DNA from: Nemopilema nomurai
Lineage: Eukaryota; Cnidaria; Scyphozoa; Rhizostomeae; Rhizostomatidae
Reading direction: 5' to 3'
NCBI GenBank assembly: GCA_003864495.1
Contig: ML133426.1
Coordinates: 1,302,001 to 1,366,000, forward strand
Length of the DNA: 64,000 nt
The notes beneath the pieces are model-generated. The model was not told where the DNA came from, made no database searches, and saw nothing but the letters and a program-made list of their open reading frames with translations. Positions 52,901 through 64,000 of the stretch are shown in pieces (position 1 is the stretch's first letter; every line of letters starts with the position of its first letter). The position numbers and the translations under genes were made by a program.

Positions 52901-55900
52901 TTCGAATAGCTTTTGTTACAAAAATGGGAGTTATAAAAACAGCAACTTTTGTGGCCCTAGCTGGTTGCTGTAGCTAAAGATAAAATTAAAAATTTTGTGA
53001 TGAATCGTAGATATACTATATAACTTTAGCACTACCTAGATTTCTATGAATCAGATCAACATTGGAATTAAGTTTCACAAAAAAGCGCAGCACTATTGGA
53101 AAACTGTCAATAATCACTTTATCTATTACCAAGAAATCTCAAGAGTCTCTGTGGATTTTTTTGCATGTTCTTGCAAATTTGCCTTGAATCGCCATTAGAA
53201 AAGCTTGCCAATCACTCCAGTTCTGGGCAGCAAAATGTGCTTTATTTTTAACTTTAAAGCTATTTAATAATTTGTTCAACTAAAATGCTTAAAAATTTAA
53301 TTACTTTAATGCATCTTTGAGCCACTCCAATAATCACTTTGCGAGATTATGCCGATGAGGCTGTTGAAATTAACACTTCTGTGATAAGAAAAGCCCATTA
53401 AATTGCACCACCCTTCATTGTAGCCAGGGTATTAATTTCCGATCGATCAAGGCAAAATGCTCAGTCACACCATAGTAACTTTGCTCACACGTACCTCGAT
53501 GCACAGAATGCGGGGCTATTTGAGATTTACTCTTTATGTGAAGGCAAGAAAGCGAAACGACCATTTGAGATCAGCTATGAAATCAGCTGACGAAGCGCTA
53601 TTGTGCATTCAATCGAGTTTTTTAGGGCATTTTAAAAGGCCGCGAATCGTCGATTGAATTCATGGCTTTGTTAATAATTAATGATTCACTGATGGTATTT
53701 TTCAGGCTGAAAATTATCATAATATGAATAATTAACGATGCTATAGAGTTGAATGAAATAACTCTAACGTCAGTTGGAAGTGCAGTTTAATCAACAGTAT
53801 GAATACTCTGTTGAAAGACCAACCGTGGAGATAGCAGTTATACCCCATCGGTCGCTTTTATAAATCTACAGTTTTCGATTATGTTTGCTCCATATGTAAT
53901 TCATATCCACCGAATACCGTTTTGTCAGTTTCTAATTAGCCCGGTGAACAGGCGATCATATTTGACAATTGAGTAAATAATGCGTATGCAGATATCTCGG
54001 AATAAGAAGCTATGTTGGTCTACAGGCAAAAGTTGACTGCTACGGATCGACAACCAAGGCTGGATGTTCTCTGCTTTCCCAAGAGTATTTCCTCTCAAAG
54101 CCATTGGCAAACCCAAGTCCGGACTTTAAACTAGGAATGAATTGCTTAAAGCATTTCTGCAGTGCGTGATACTGTTTCCCTTCCGTGCCAAGGAGGATAT
54201 TCTTAGTTTAAGTTGCTCCAAAGTTCTGACAGATTGACATCCCCACTACACTTTGTTAGTCCACTTCCCAGCATTTTTGTCTTTATTGGTATTTTACTAT
54301 TGAGATTGGCGTGCCAAGTATCAAATTTCCTCTAATATCGAATTCTTTAAGAGGACAATTGTTTTCATTTTTTTCCTCACAGACTTTTAAAGGAATGGGA
54401 TACATGTTATAAATTTCATTTTAGACAGGTAGAAAACCACAGTCTGGAAGAATTTCGGAGGCCCCTACTGAGGGTGGAATGCCTATGGTCATACAATCAC
54501 ATTGTAATTTGCTGGATACAAATGACGATGTCATCTAAAATTTTAGAAAAGAAAAATTGAAGGCAGGAATCTGGAACCGCACTATAGATGCTAGAACCAC
54601 TGACATTTTAAAATCAAGAATCAAAATGCAGAATTTCACGTGAGAATTAAATGTTTTGAACAGCTTGATACTAAGCCGTAGGGTTTATGTCTGCAATTTA
54701 GGCCCACTGTGATGAGACACATTTCTTCATTGTCGACTAGGGATTTTTGATACGACATCAAAAATCTACAATCAGACAATGAAAAAGCCTCAGTCATATA
54801 TGCTCTTCGAATCTAAAAACCTAGAATTATTGTGGTTTTAAAATGAGGAAAGTAAAACCAGAAGTTCTATTGCATATTGCACTGAGGTAATCCAGGATTT
54901 GGCGGTATAATGTCGTTTATCATATAAGCCTGAAAAAGATGACTTGGAATTGCCTTTTGATATTGCTAACAGACGGGACTTGAGGCGCATTAGCCAAAAC
55001 CACTGCACGACTTTCTTCATGTCATGCAAATTTAATATAACTTATGCATGCAAATTTTCTCCATTAGAAAGTTTAAAGTTCTAGAATGTAGCCTAGCTAA
55101 ATTTTGATCATAACTGCCAACCATCTTTTAGAGAACCTTACTTTTAGAAGTATATAACAAACACGCATGAAGATTACGCCTATCATCTGCAGCAGAAATT
55201 TTCTTTTGAATAATTTCATCGAAAGTTTGCCACCAAACACCCCTGCTATCTTTCGTATAATATTTGATGAAGAAATATTGAAAGAATCGTCCATCATGAT
55301 ATTGTATCTGGTAGACCTGTCCTATATTAAACTGACAAAAACAATTGCTTTGAGAAGTCAAAATAATATCATGCATTGAAATATCATCTAATCCTGATAC
55401 TCTAATCAATTTGATCTTTGTTTGTATAATACGAACATATTGGTAGTCGACTTAAGATATTCATGACCAGCTGCTACGAACTTTCGCATGGGTTCATTCT
55501 GCTATGGTCAGTTTTTGGCAGATATGAAAGAAAGAGTGTTATTTGCATCTTAGCACGTCAGCTTGTTAACAAAGCCCGTTGTTGCGACATAAATGACTGA
55601 ACACGTGCTCTTTCGCCAATTAAGGTGATGATTCATGCAACGAAATAAGTGAAATTAGTTTCTACTTTAAGTTGGCCTATCTATTAATCATTTTACCGTG
55701 TTGCAATTATTATCATCCTTTTTAAAATCAGCAGTTTCAAGATAGCTGCAACGAAATTCTTTAGTTTGAAGTAATAGTCTCTGTGTTTCTGAGCTCAGCT
55801 TTGATTAGACTGAGTCTCTTGCAGTTGCAGGGGGTTGCCATACCTTTGGAACCCGCATTTGCAGGGGGTCGAATTCTGCACAGCCAGTCTTAATGGACTT

Positions 55901-58900
55901 CCAATGCCGGCAAACTTTTTGTGAAGTGGTGGCACTAAACAATGTCATAGAAAGCCCTCTATCAAATTATTTTATTTTTTTCAACCTACTTTGAAAAATT
56001 GTTTTAAAATATATGAATCACCAGAGGGCATCATTAGAATCAGCTAATCATTGGAATGGGCACGTGGATTAACCATATAAGCATGAAATTTATGTTCGCT
56101 TAAAACTTCTCCGTATGACATTAGACTTCTAGCATTGAAAGCCAACTTAGTAATATCGTAGTGGCCATATGCGCAAAGCATATGAGTACGCCTTCAGTTA
56201 ACCTATGATTCTGGAGGTGCGTACTTTCTTCAATTACCGTACCTACATTAGCTCTCTCTGCACAGTACATGTCTTGAATTGATAGAAATGAAATGTCCAA
56301 CTTTCAACTAATTCAGATGACCGACTTTGCATTAATTACCTCCACTTTGCCTTTGTCTTTATGATTTCTTTAAACTATTCTTCAAAGTAGACATTATATT
56401 TGTCTTCTTTACCATAAAAAGTACTAAAAACAAGATCCTTCAGAAAAGTTTTTGCTTCCAGCTAACCAGTAAATTAAGCCAAACTCTTCAAACAGTTGGG
56501 CAGCTTCAGAATATTTTGGATATTGAAATCTTCGTTTTTAAAATTTCAAATCAGATAATTCATGAAAATGTTCATCATAAGAAGTCATTATAAAGCGTGA
56601 AGGCAGGTGGCTTCTTTAAACGGCGAAATAGCTTCTACTAATCAGAAGAATAATAGACAGCGTACATCTTCATGCTGCATACCATTTTATGAATAGACTG
56701 CATTATTGTAGCTATTCCAACTCTCCGTACTTTTATTAAAGCAAGGATAACTGATGTTTAAAGCTAGTCTAAAGAGATATCGCAAACTTTCAGCAAAATT
56801 GAAAGGCAGTATTTGAATGGACAGCCAAAACTTAATGGAAGTAGCACCTGCATTACTGCGAAATAGAAAAATAATCTTTCAAGAGCTCAGGAGCATGATG
56901 ATGTGTTTACAAAACTTCGTCGATAGGTAATGGCCAATGCATAAAGGAATCTAATTCAACAGTCCTAAGGTGTGACGTAACATAATAAGAGGTCTCTTGA
57001 TTAACGAACTTTTGGTGAAGACATATTGATTATGAATGATTTAAGAGTTGTTAACCTTTTGCGATGATTTAAACGTTTTCAATGCAATGCTAGCTGATTG
57101 TGACTAGATGACAATAGTCATGCGGCTGATTTCACTGCTGGTTGGAATCTCGTGTCACGAAGAAATCTGTTGCTAAAAGTGCAAGCCTAGATCATCAGAC
57201 GAAAGCAAGGCCAAGTACCTAGTTAGGCCTAAATATTTGGCACCTTTTGATATCTCAGCAGTGTTTGTAGTGAAATAAAAGAAACCTTGTCAACAATTCC
57301 TTTTGAGTTCCACTAGACAAGCCAAAATGCTTGCTGAAAGTGGTGCAGTAAATTCCTCTATGTCCCTCGGATCTCGATCCATGCCTATAATCCATCTATA
57401 TGCGCTTGCTACAGACTTTATTCCTTTTCATATTGCTTTTTTCATGCCAAGTCAACGTTATAGACAGCATTTTCGACATTTTTGTTTTAATTGATGCTGC
57501 TGGGCTGCCACAATTCTCTGAACTTCACCTGTAAATTCTTTTATCCTGTATGAAACTATTTTTATACTAAAAAAGTTGAAAATAGTTTCCTCGCTATTTC
57601 CAAAGGAAGGCCGCATCCCTGAATCAGCAACTAAAGCATCATCACTAGAGGAATTCTACATTTAACTTCACTACGAAGCTCTCTTCCTCAAAATTTCCTT
57701 CATCCCAATTATCTCTTTTCGCTGCTTCATTTCAGTTTACGCGGTCGTCCAGGCCACGGATCGCTCTTTTTCTAGGTTTTACCACACTGACAACCTCATT
57801 GTCAACTTGTGTTTATTTTTTGGCAGCCTTTCAGAATCAAACTTTCAATGCAACAATTATTTTGTTGGTTTTACATTTCTTCCCGTCTAAAGTTCAACTT
57901 ATTGTTTGCGCAACTTTTGATAAAAGCTCCAACTCTTTCAGCCCTCCAAGCCTTGAGATTGGTGATTTAATTTTCTTTGAATTCTGCACAGCCTGGTCCA
58001 TCATTCTCGCTCTTTCATTCTTCAACACAACAATTCAATTCATCCACTATGTTTTCACGCCTAGAACAGTCGGTCGCCATAATTTTGCCTACAAACTATA
58101 CGCATGGATTTAGTTGACTTTCTACTTGATGTTGGTAATGTTTTTAACAATTCTCTGTGGCTGTTGGCATAACAGAGCCTGTGAGGTATCTTGACAGTGG
58201 CTTCATTGCCAATGGTAACGCCTATTAAATAACAAGCAACTGAAGCCAACTTGAGTTTACAAGCCAGCATATTGGTTTTCTATCAATCAAGAGCCCCTTT
58301 GATGAAGCAGAGAAAAGCACAAGACTAAGGCCTAAGCGCAAAGAACTCAGCGAATCTTTTTGCATAGACACATGAGCATTAAAAAGGTTGTGGAAGGCAG
58401 CTCCAGACATCTGCCTGTTAAATAGGTGTATTCAGACTGGAGAATTAAAACCCAAGGCAATCATTCAGACAATAGGCTGCGGTAAAGTACCTGTTTTCTC
58501 AATACAGGACTATCATCTGAAGCATATTTTTGAAGCGTGTAGAAACAGCATTGTCATATAATTGGGTTATTGCCATGACAATAGAATACTTGTTGGTGAT
58601 TGCGAAATATTGTAGATTCTGATACTTAAAAAATTTTCTAAAGAACTAACAAGAATTTTCCTTCTTGGTAAAGGGGAACGTTATTAGGGGCTCCTTTTAT
58701 GCCTTAACCAGCCTTAGAACTCACCGTTTTGATAAAAGCACGTGCCTTTTTTAAGTCATCATTATAATTGTCAACTCAATTGAATGTGTAATTTGTTCTT
58801 TTAGCTAGTTTTTGATCTAGGTGTTGCAAGTTCCCTAATGCAGGTCTTGTACACAAACATTTAAAATGCAATTTGCAGCCAAGAGTCTTGGTTCATGAAG

Positions 58901-60245
58901 ACAGCCTTCTACATTGATGATATCATCCTGAGAATCCCCAGTTCTACAGCAGCCCCTAGCAATGCGATGTATACAGTGACGTAACTTAGAGACATGTGAT
59001 AAGGAGCCCGTTCGCACAACGGCCAAGCTGTGTGAAAATGTTATTCTTTCTCAAGCAGGTTGCGCTTAAGATTCAACGGCACTCGTTTTCAATCAATGAT
59101 TGCATTATTGAACAACTAGAACCTGCCTTTGTTGTTTTTGAAAAAAACACTTGCTTCAAATCTCATCTGGATATTTGTTTTACTGCAGTGTTGTTACTTC
59201 TACATTTTTGACTGAAGTTTCAGTAGCAGCTCTGAAACTTATTCAACGGGATAATGCAATGCTATTCTTTCAGCGCCTGTTGGATGCGACCTTATGTCAG
59301 CTGACTTTTGGCTCGTCCATCTATGCTCTCTTTGTTTAAGTACTTCCCAAAGTTTAGCTGCTTCACTCTGCTTGACTTTTTGCAGTCTTGCCTTAACAGA
59401 TTACAGAACTAGCTACGGTGGACGCCCGTGGATAATCAAATAGAGAGAACACAGGCGCCAAGGATTTGCTTTGAATTGCCTCCGCCGCTGGGTTTTTGAC
59501 TGCGACCCGTTTGAGGCTCTAACATGAATAAATGGCGCATAATTTATTCGCAGCACTTGTTATGTTGGAATGCATGACTACGTATGGGTTACTGTGGAAC
59601 AACCCTGCGCATTGCGGAGTGGTGCCCCTGTTGGTGTTTGTAGTGCAGAGCTGCCAATAGCAATCTTCGAAGCTGAAGGCTTTCGCTATATTTGCTTCAT
59701 TATAGACATTGAAGGCGTTGAAAATGCCGTTGCCACCCTTTTGGGCCTTTTACCAACCTACGAAAACTGGCCGATCAATATAAAAGGATTAAAACACATA
59801 TCCTTGACTTCGGTTGCACTCCTGTTTGTTATTCCCACTTAAACTTTCCACAGAAGCCGCAGGCTGACTGTTTTTCGTAACAGTAACACAAAACTGATCG
59901 CTAAATCTATTTACGCACACGTCAAAACACGTCGTAAGTTATACTTACGTTCTCCTGCCCACTATCGAAATCCTTTAATGGTTTTCCAAGCATACATTGT
60001 GGTACATAAATAAACTCATCCAATTCTTCTTCTTCCAACGCCTCCTCAAACGGTATCCCCTCTTCAATCTCCCCATCTTCGGGGTACCCAGCTCGCAGGG
60101 TGCTTGGGGTTCTACTACGTCGGCTGCCTGCATAACGGCCGTCATCGGATTCCAGTCGACTCCCCCTCCCATCCGACCGACTAATTCTACTTTCACGGCC
60201 CTCGTCGGTTCCCGAGTGCCTTCCCTTTGCCACATGGTAGAACAT
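39178..60245 (-). CDS. Nav2: Voltage-gated sodium channel alpha subunit, cnidarian DKEA type (22 coding exons)
   Basis: Plasma-membrane channel of excitable cells with four repeats of six segments. Minus-strand coding exons: 60245-59949, 52338-52211, 51742-51662, 50718-50590, 50180-50089, 49625-49434, 49180-49123, 48741-48597, 48211-48074, 47702-47322, 46807-46619, 46310-45969, 45094-44909, 44435-44291, 44009-43576, 43292-43119, 42784-42683, 42389-42117, 41801-41748, 41587-41342, 40921-40651, 40319-39178. Lengths sum to 5,199 nt (1,732 residues plus TAA), all junctions are GT-AG and all phases agree. Filter residues are Asp 366, Lys 694, Glu 1166 and Ala 1462. The start ATG has A at -3 and an in-frame TAG just upstream. 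The first 99 residues are highly charged. The C-terminus has an EF-hand-like region and an IQ motif ([14 protein letters not shown], about 1660-1673), the usual calmodulin site. Calcium channels are excluded because they carry acidic filter residues in all four repeats. Expression of the gene is not shown by the sequence. Confidence 0.96.
41342..44435 (-). other. Sodium channel domain III coding segment and III-IV linker (exons 14-20)
   Basis: Exons 14-15 encode an Asn/Gly-rich II-III linker, then a Cys-rich stretch ([12 protein letters not shown]) just before S1 ([16 protein letters not shown]). Exon 16 holds S2-S3; exon 17 holds S4 ([20 protein letters not shown]), five Arg. Exon 18 holds S5 and the turret. 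The 54-nt exon 19 carries the pore, [10 protein letters not shown], with Glu 1166 where bilaterian channels have Lys. Exon 20 holds S6 ([20 protein letters not shown]) and the III-IV linker, in which ILL (1233-1235) replaces the IFM inactivation particle. Confidence 0.95.
44909..47702 (-). other. Sodium channel domain II coding segment (exons 10-13)
   Basis: Encodes residues about 421-786. Exon 10 holds a short I-II linker and S1 ([20 protein letters not shown]). Exon 11 holds S2-S3 and the first half of S4. Exon 12 completes S4 ([15 protein letters not shown] across the junction) and encodes S5 and the pore, [15 protein letters not shown]. Here Lys 694 occupies the site that is Glu in bilaterian channels. 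Exon 13 supplies the end of S6 ([13 protein letters not shown]) and a Lys/Arg-rich start of the II-III linker. Confidence 0.95.
45560..45810 (+). repeat. Purine-rich tract (GAGGAAGAAGA)n
   Basis: Imperfect repeats of GAGAGGAAGAAGAGAGGGAG and related words in the channel intron between coding exons 12 and 13. One strand is almost pure purine. The open frame running through it (Lys/Arg/Glu only) is an artefact. Confidence 0.9.
48074..52338 (-). other. Sodium channel domain I coding segment (exons 2-9)
   Basis: Encodes residues about 100-420. Exon 2 ends at the start of S1 ([14 protein letters not shown]). Exon 3 holds S1 ([18 protein letters not shown]). Exon 4 holds S2-S3 ([20 protein letters not shown] ... 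[10 protein letters not shown]). Exon 5 carries S4, [17 protein letters not shown], four to five basic charges. Exon 6 holds S5 ([19 protein letters not shown]). Exons 7-8 hold the extracellular turret and pore helix, ending [15 protein letters not shown], where the Asp is the filter residue, preceding an aromatic Tyr. Exon 9 holds S6 ([20 protein letters not shown]). Confidence 0.95.
52339..59948. other. First intron of the sodium channel (7.6 kb)
   Basis: Separates the N-terminal cytoplasmic exon from the rest. No complete nested gene is visible. On the minus strand, degenerate coding-like patches occur near 53900-55410 and 57250-57900 (the latter listed separately), probably remains of old mobile elements. 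Confidence 0.55.
57250..57900 (-). pseudogene. Degenerate coding-like relic, unknown family
   Basis: Read on the minus strand, several short coding-like patches occur in different frames, broken by stops: near 57800-57740 a basic stretch [15 protein letters not shown], then [11 protein letters not shown], and near 57415-57300 a stretch [20 protein letters not shown] followed by [15 protein letters not shown]. The order and coding-like composition suggest a mutated gene or transposon open frame. No family can be named. Confidence 0.3.
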
Positions 60246-62340
60246 TTTCTACTCCAGACTCGAGCGAGTCCAAGCTTGTAACGTCAAGCAGATCCGTCTG
60301 TTGGCGTCTTATATGTGATCAGAAGCCATCCTCTTAACTGCTTATTGCTGGCGCTTACAGGCGCTGCCTCCCTTTTGCCAAGATCCTTGAGTCGGAATTT
60401 CACCGTGCGACAATTGAACTTTCTGGCCAATCTAGGTAGCCACCTATGCTTGAGCGAAGCAGCTAGCTAAACTACTTGTGTTGGCTAAGCAATTTTATTC
60501 GTAAAAGACATCTGTGTTTAGTAATGGTCTGTAGAGAAACAATCCCGATGCGGATTATATCCTGCGTTTAAAGGAACTCGTTCTGGACGCGACGTTTGCC
60601 ATTTCGTTGCTACTGCTGTTTCACCGTTATTCACTTATGCTGCTTGACAATTTTAAGAAGCGTTTGTCATGGCGATTCACCAAGCAAACAAGAGGCAATT
60701 AACCCAGGGCAGCAGGTGACTTGAATTCGCTTTATCACTTCAAAGACGACCAGAATACAGATGGAATCCCATACAGAGTTGAGGTTTCTAAGCGAGCAAT
60801 TTGATTGGTCCTCCGCCAGTTTATGTATACTGGTTGGTACTGAATAAGAATTCACAAGACAGCCCCATACACAAATGCCCCAGTCTTCTACGCGTTCACT
60901 CTCTTCTGCGCCGTCGAGAGAAGAAAATCTTCGGTGCACACTTTGATGGAATGCCAAGTCAGATGAACTGCCTGCTGTAAATGCTTGAAAACACTTCATT
61001 CAATGCAGCTTGATGCAGCATTCCGAAATAATTCTACCGTTGGTCATGATAAATTTATGAAACACCTGCCGTTACCATGCCAACATCGGCATATCTCTCG
61101 ACATTCACAATGAAATTTCGTGACATAAGAGCTGCTATTCCTTCGAATCGTCCCAGCCCATCCCCTGAGAATTTAAAGCTGGGTTAGCTCACGACTTTGT
61201 ATTGCTAGGATGATTCCTTGGAAGGAGCTCATACGAGGCTTTAATTTCAAGGCTCCAAGAAGTTTTCATCTTATATTGGGAATGGTCTATCGTATTTTAG
61301 TCGCCAAAAGTCAGTGCTTAATCCCAAGAGGGTGCTGGCTCTGCCGAGGGTGCTGGCTCTGCCGAAGCATACATGTCAAGTCACCTCCAAAGAGGAGAAA
61401 TTTATGAGGCCAGCAAGACTAATGGAGACGAAGGATTATAGTTATCCCAGGAGCGCTGTGCATTATGAAGAGGTCAAAGTATAATTGTCATCTAAAATAA
61501 ATCAAGAGTCAAGCAGGGATGGTAACTCTGTACATCCTTTGGGTAATGTCAAGGGTGTCACCAAATAGCTATCTCTAACAAGGGTTGATAACACCTGACA
61601 CACCCATGCTCTGACAACAATCGCCCTAGGTTTTCAAATAGCTTCAGCTGTCTAAGAAATGCCGGACACTTCTTGTTACCCACAACCCACTATGACCCTC
61701 TCTTCAACACCCACGTCTCTGCAGTACCAAGAGCTTTTCCAGGGCTTCTAAAAAACTTTCAGCTGTCATAAAAAGCGTCTTTCACATTTTCACTTTGCAT
61801 GCCTTGCAAAGGATCTCAGTGGGTCCTCAGGTTGCTCGGAGAGAACACAGATTCTGTTTTGCTATCTAGCATACACTTGAGACAGCACAACCAAAATTCA
61901 AGATAACCACATTATTTCGGCAATCAATAGAAGCGCAGAAATTAATTCCTTGACGATACACACAATTTTCTTTAAGAGGCCATATTTTGTTTACTTTTAA
62001 TACGAGTGATTTATTGATGTAACAGTACATGCATAGCAAATAGTTGGTTTTTTTCATTGACTTTTTATTTTCCACGAGGGAAAGAGATAACATACATTAC
62101 CAATGCTTAATAGACTAGAATGTATGCTGAGCTTCAACATGAGGTCGAAATCAAAAGTAGCGAGGCTTTTGTCAAAGCGCTCCTAGTATGCTCTCTAATA
62201 CTTTCAACATTTGGGACACTAGGTTGGGGCTCATTTCAAATAAGGGAAAACTCAAAGTAGGCACTTATCAGATCTTCTTTTTAGGGTAGGAGATTTTTTG
62301 TTTCCTACTATTTTTCGTAGCAATCCTTCATTTACGATTT
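60246..62340. other. 5' flank of the sodium channel gene
   Basis: Must contain the 5' UTR and promoter of the channel. A 110-codon ATG-started frame on the minus strand at 60667-60999 has no recognisable domain and could be untranslated leader. Further up, sequence is AT-rich with no coding signal. Confidence 0.45.
61328..61363 (+). repeat. 18-bp tandem duplication
   Basis: Two perfect adjacent copies of GAGGGTGCTGGCTCTGCC. Minor slippage duplication. Confidence 0.9.
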
Positions 62341-62730
62341 GCTGTGATATGTTATATACTATGCTTTATGCGATGTTACGAATTATGTTACGTTTTTTGT
62401 TGCGTATTATGTTACGTGTTACGTGATATGTGATATGTGATATGTTACGTGATGTTTATGTTATGTTATGTTATGTTATGTTATGTTATGTTATGTTATG
62501 TTATGTTATGTTATGTTATGTTATGTTATGTTATGTTATGTTATGTTATGTTATGTTATGTTATGTTATGTTATGTTATGTTATGTTATGTTATGTTATG
62601 TTATTCTGTGTGTTAAGTTAGATAGTCTGCAACGTGCTACGTGTTATGTGGCGTACTATGTTATGTGTTGTGCTGTGCTGCATTATTCTGTGTCGCTGTA
62701 TATTATATGCTGTGTCATGATATGGTGTGT
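62340..62730 (+). repeat. (TTATG)n microsatellite with degenerate flanks
   Basis: A perfect TTATG run spans 62456-62603, about 29.6 copies. On both sides lie mutated versions (GTTACGTGTTACGTGATATG; GTTATGTGTTGTGCTGTGC), showing that the array was once longer. Open frames reading Met-Leu-Cys-Tyr-Val repeats are artefacts of the 5-bp period. Confidence 0.97.
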
Positions 62731-64000
62731 TATGCTATACCCAGTCGTGTCATTCTGCCTGTTGCATTTGATGAATGTTGATTGATAAACTTGGTAGATA
62801 GCTCCTTCTACCTGCCTCACGTTAGCACCGTCCTGGAGACGGCGAAACTGCTTAAGCAAACAAGTCATGTTCAATACATTCTGTGGCCGTTATTTTGTGG
62901 TCACCCGCAATCCAAAATGATGCATATTCAAGTTTTAGAAACATGGCTCATTCATGCAAAAATAACAGTCACAATCCTCTAACAGGTTGCAAAATAAATT
63001 GAATGAGTTTGTAAAACCGGTGCAACATCATAACATATACTTCAAGGTCTCTTAGATCTTTCTCTAACTGGTAAATAGTATCTGAAAACATCAAATTATT
63101 TGAATTATGTTATAAAACAAATCTATTTGTGGCAGCCAAAAATATATCGATAAATGAAACCAATATGCTAGATGTTATAAGATGCATTTGTGGTGGATTG
63201 GGTGAATTATGTGGTAAAAATTGGACATGACAGTTTGCAGAAGCCTATAGTTTCTTGCTTCGAAATGAAGGTCTTGCTCAAGAACAATAGGCAGGCCACA
63301 ACCAACCCATCATTTCAGAATCAGATAACTTTATTGTGTTTTGTAAGACAAACTTTGTTTGAGTTCTCTGTTGGAAAAACGACAAATTTCCCGTAACATT
63401 GGAAAAATTTCAATCAATTTTGAAGCACATAGAGCAGTCTGATTAATTTATTAAATATAGCATAATGAATGACACTTTTTGCTGCAAAGACAAAACACAG
63501 TGACGGGCTTTGTTCAAAGCAGCTAAGTGCATGTGGGCTCTAATTGAAAATGAGAGAGAGGTTTAATACTTTTTGGTAATAGCACGGTGAGAGCTTTATT
63601 GTTATCTAGCAAAATCCAGAAAGAAGCAAGCGTGTAACACCCACTCAAACAGTGAAGACGTTTGGAAGATATCAGACTTATGTTAGCATGAAAGGGGTTT
63701 AAAAACATAATTCAAAAGAAATTTTCACTCATCCTTAGCTCCTGTAAGTTTATAATTAAACTTGCAATATCAGCTTCTTTATTGTTGGGGTTTAAATTTT
63801 AATGAACGTCTTGTGTGTCGTTAAATTCAAAGAATGGGAAATGACATGAAATGATTTCATGCCCAGATAATGGATATTGACCTTGCTTGGACTAAAAGAA
63901 TTAAGAATTCTTGGACTAAAAGCTTGCCACTGAAAAATGTTGTGCTTAAGCTGCTAGCTAGTCCACGCGGCCCCCAAGGGCAGCGCATCGGAAAGCGCTG
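62731..64000. other. Non-coding, no gene recognised
   Basis: AT-rich with short random open frames. The last 50 bases are unusually G+C-rich (GTCCACGCGGCCCCCAAGGG...), and could be the start of something that lies outside the window. Confidence 0.5.

Noticed and set aside
39178..60245. Calcium channel (Cav) or NALCN identity
   Set aside because: Filter residues are D-K-E-A, not four acidic residues or EEKE/EKEE, and S4-S6 motifs such as SRFEGM and [13 protein letters not shown] are Nav-type.
62430..62785. Long open frames of repeating Met-Leu-Cys-Tyr-Val
   Set aside because: They are translations of a (TTATG)n microsatellite; a 5-bp period without stops is open in several frames.

Overview
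This is an animal genomic window: AT-rich, with split genes, GT-AG introns, microsatellites, tandem repeats and a hAT-type DNA transposon. The gene content points to a cnidarian. The strongest argument is the four-domain voltage-gated sodium channel, whose selectivity filter reads D-K-E-A, the arrangement known from cnidarian neuronal Na+ channels. Two animal-type genes for 2-aminoethylphosphonate (AEP) transaminase also fit, because cnidarians are rich in AEP phosphonolipids. I cannot name the species or class.

Layout. (1) 1-12401 is gene-poor: one weak candidate exon (about 1.6-2.0 kb), several interspersed repeats, a 450-bp duplication (6.4 and 8.2 kb) and a five-copy 172-173 bp tandem array (9.8-10.7 kb). 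(2) 12402-22586, minus strand: AEP transaminase A, four exons, 412 residues. Its 8.2-kb first intron carries a 1,142-bp hAT element with target-site duplication and a transposase remnant. (3) 22587-25915: intergenic space between two head-to-head genes. (4) 25916-34283, plus strand: AEP transaminase B, four exons, 414 residues, with exactly the same intron positions and phases as A. (5) 34284-39177: tail-to-tail intergenic space with short tandem repeats. (6) 39178-60245, minus strand: the sodium channel, reconstructed here as 22 coding exons, 5,199 nt, 1,732 residues, with every exon phase consistent. Its first intron is 7.6 kb. (7) 60246-64000: no recognised gene; a (TTATG)n microsatellite.

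How the genes relate. The transaminases form a divergent paralogous pair. Both keep the lysine that binds pyridoxal phosphate, and both have a separate first exon encoding a basic, mitochondrial-type presequence. They probably degrade AEP (AEP + pyruvate to phosphonoacetaldehyde + alanine) in mitochondria. The channel is functionally unrelated and merely adjacent. It shows a lysine in domain II instead of III, no classical IFM inactivation motif (ILL instead), and a neutralised charge at the end of the domain IV voltage sensor.

Exon boundaries were placed by eye from splice sites, reading phase and family knowledge. No search or transcript evidence was available.
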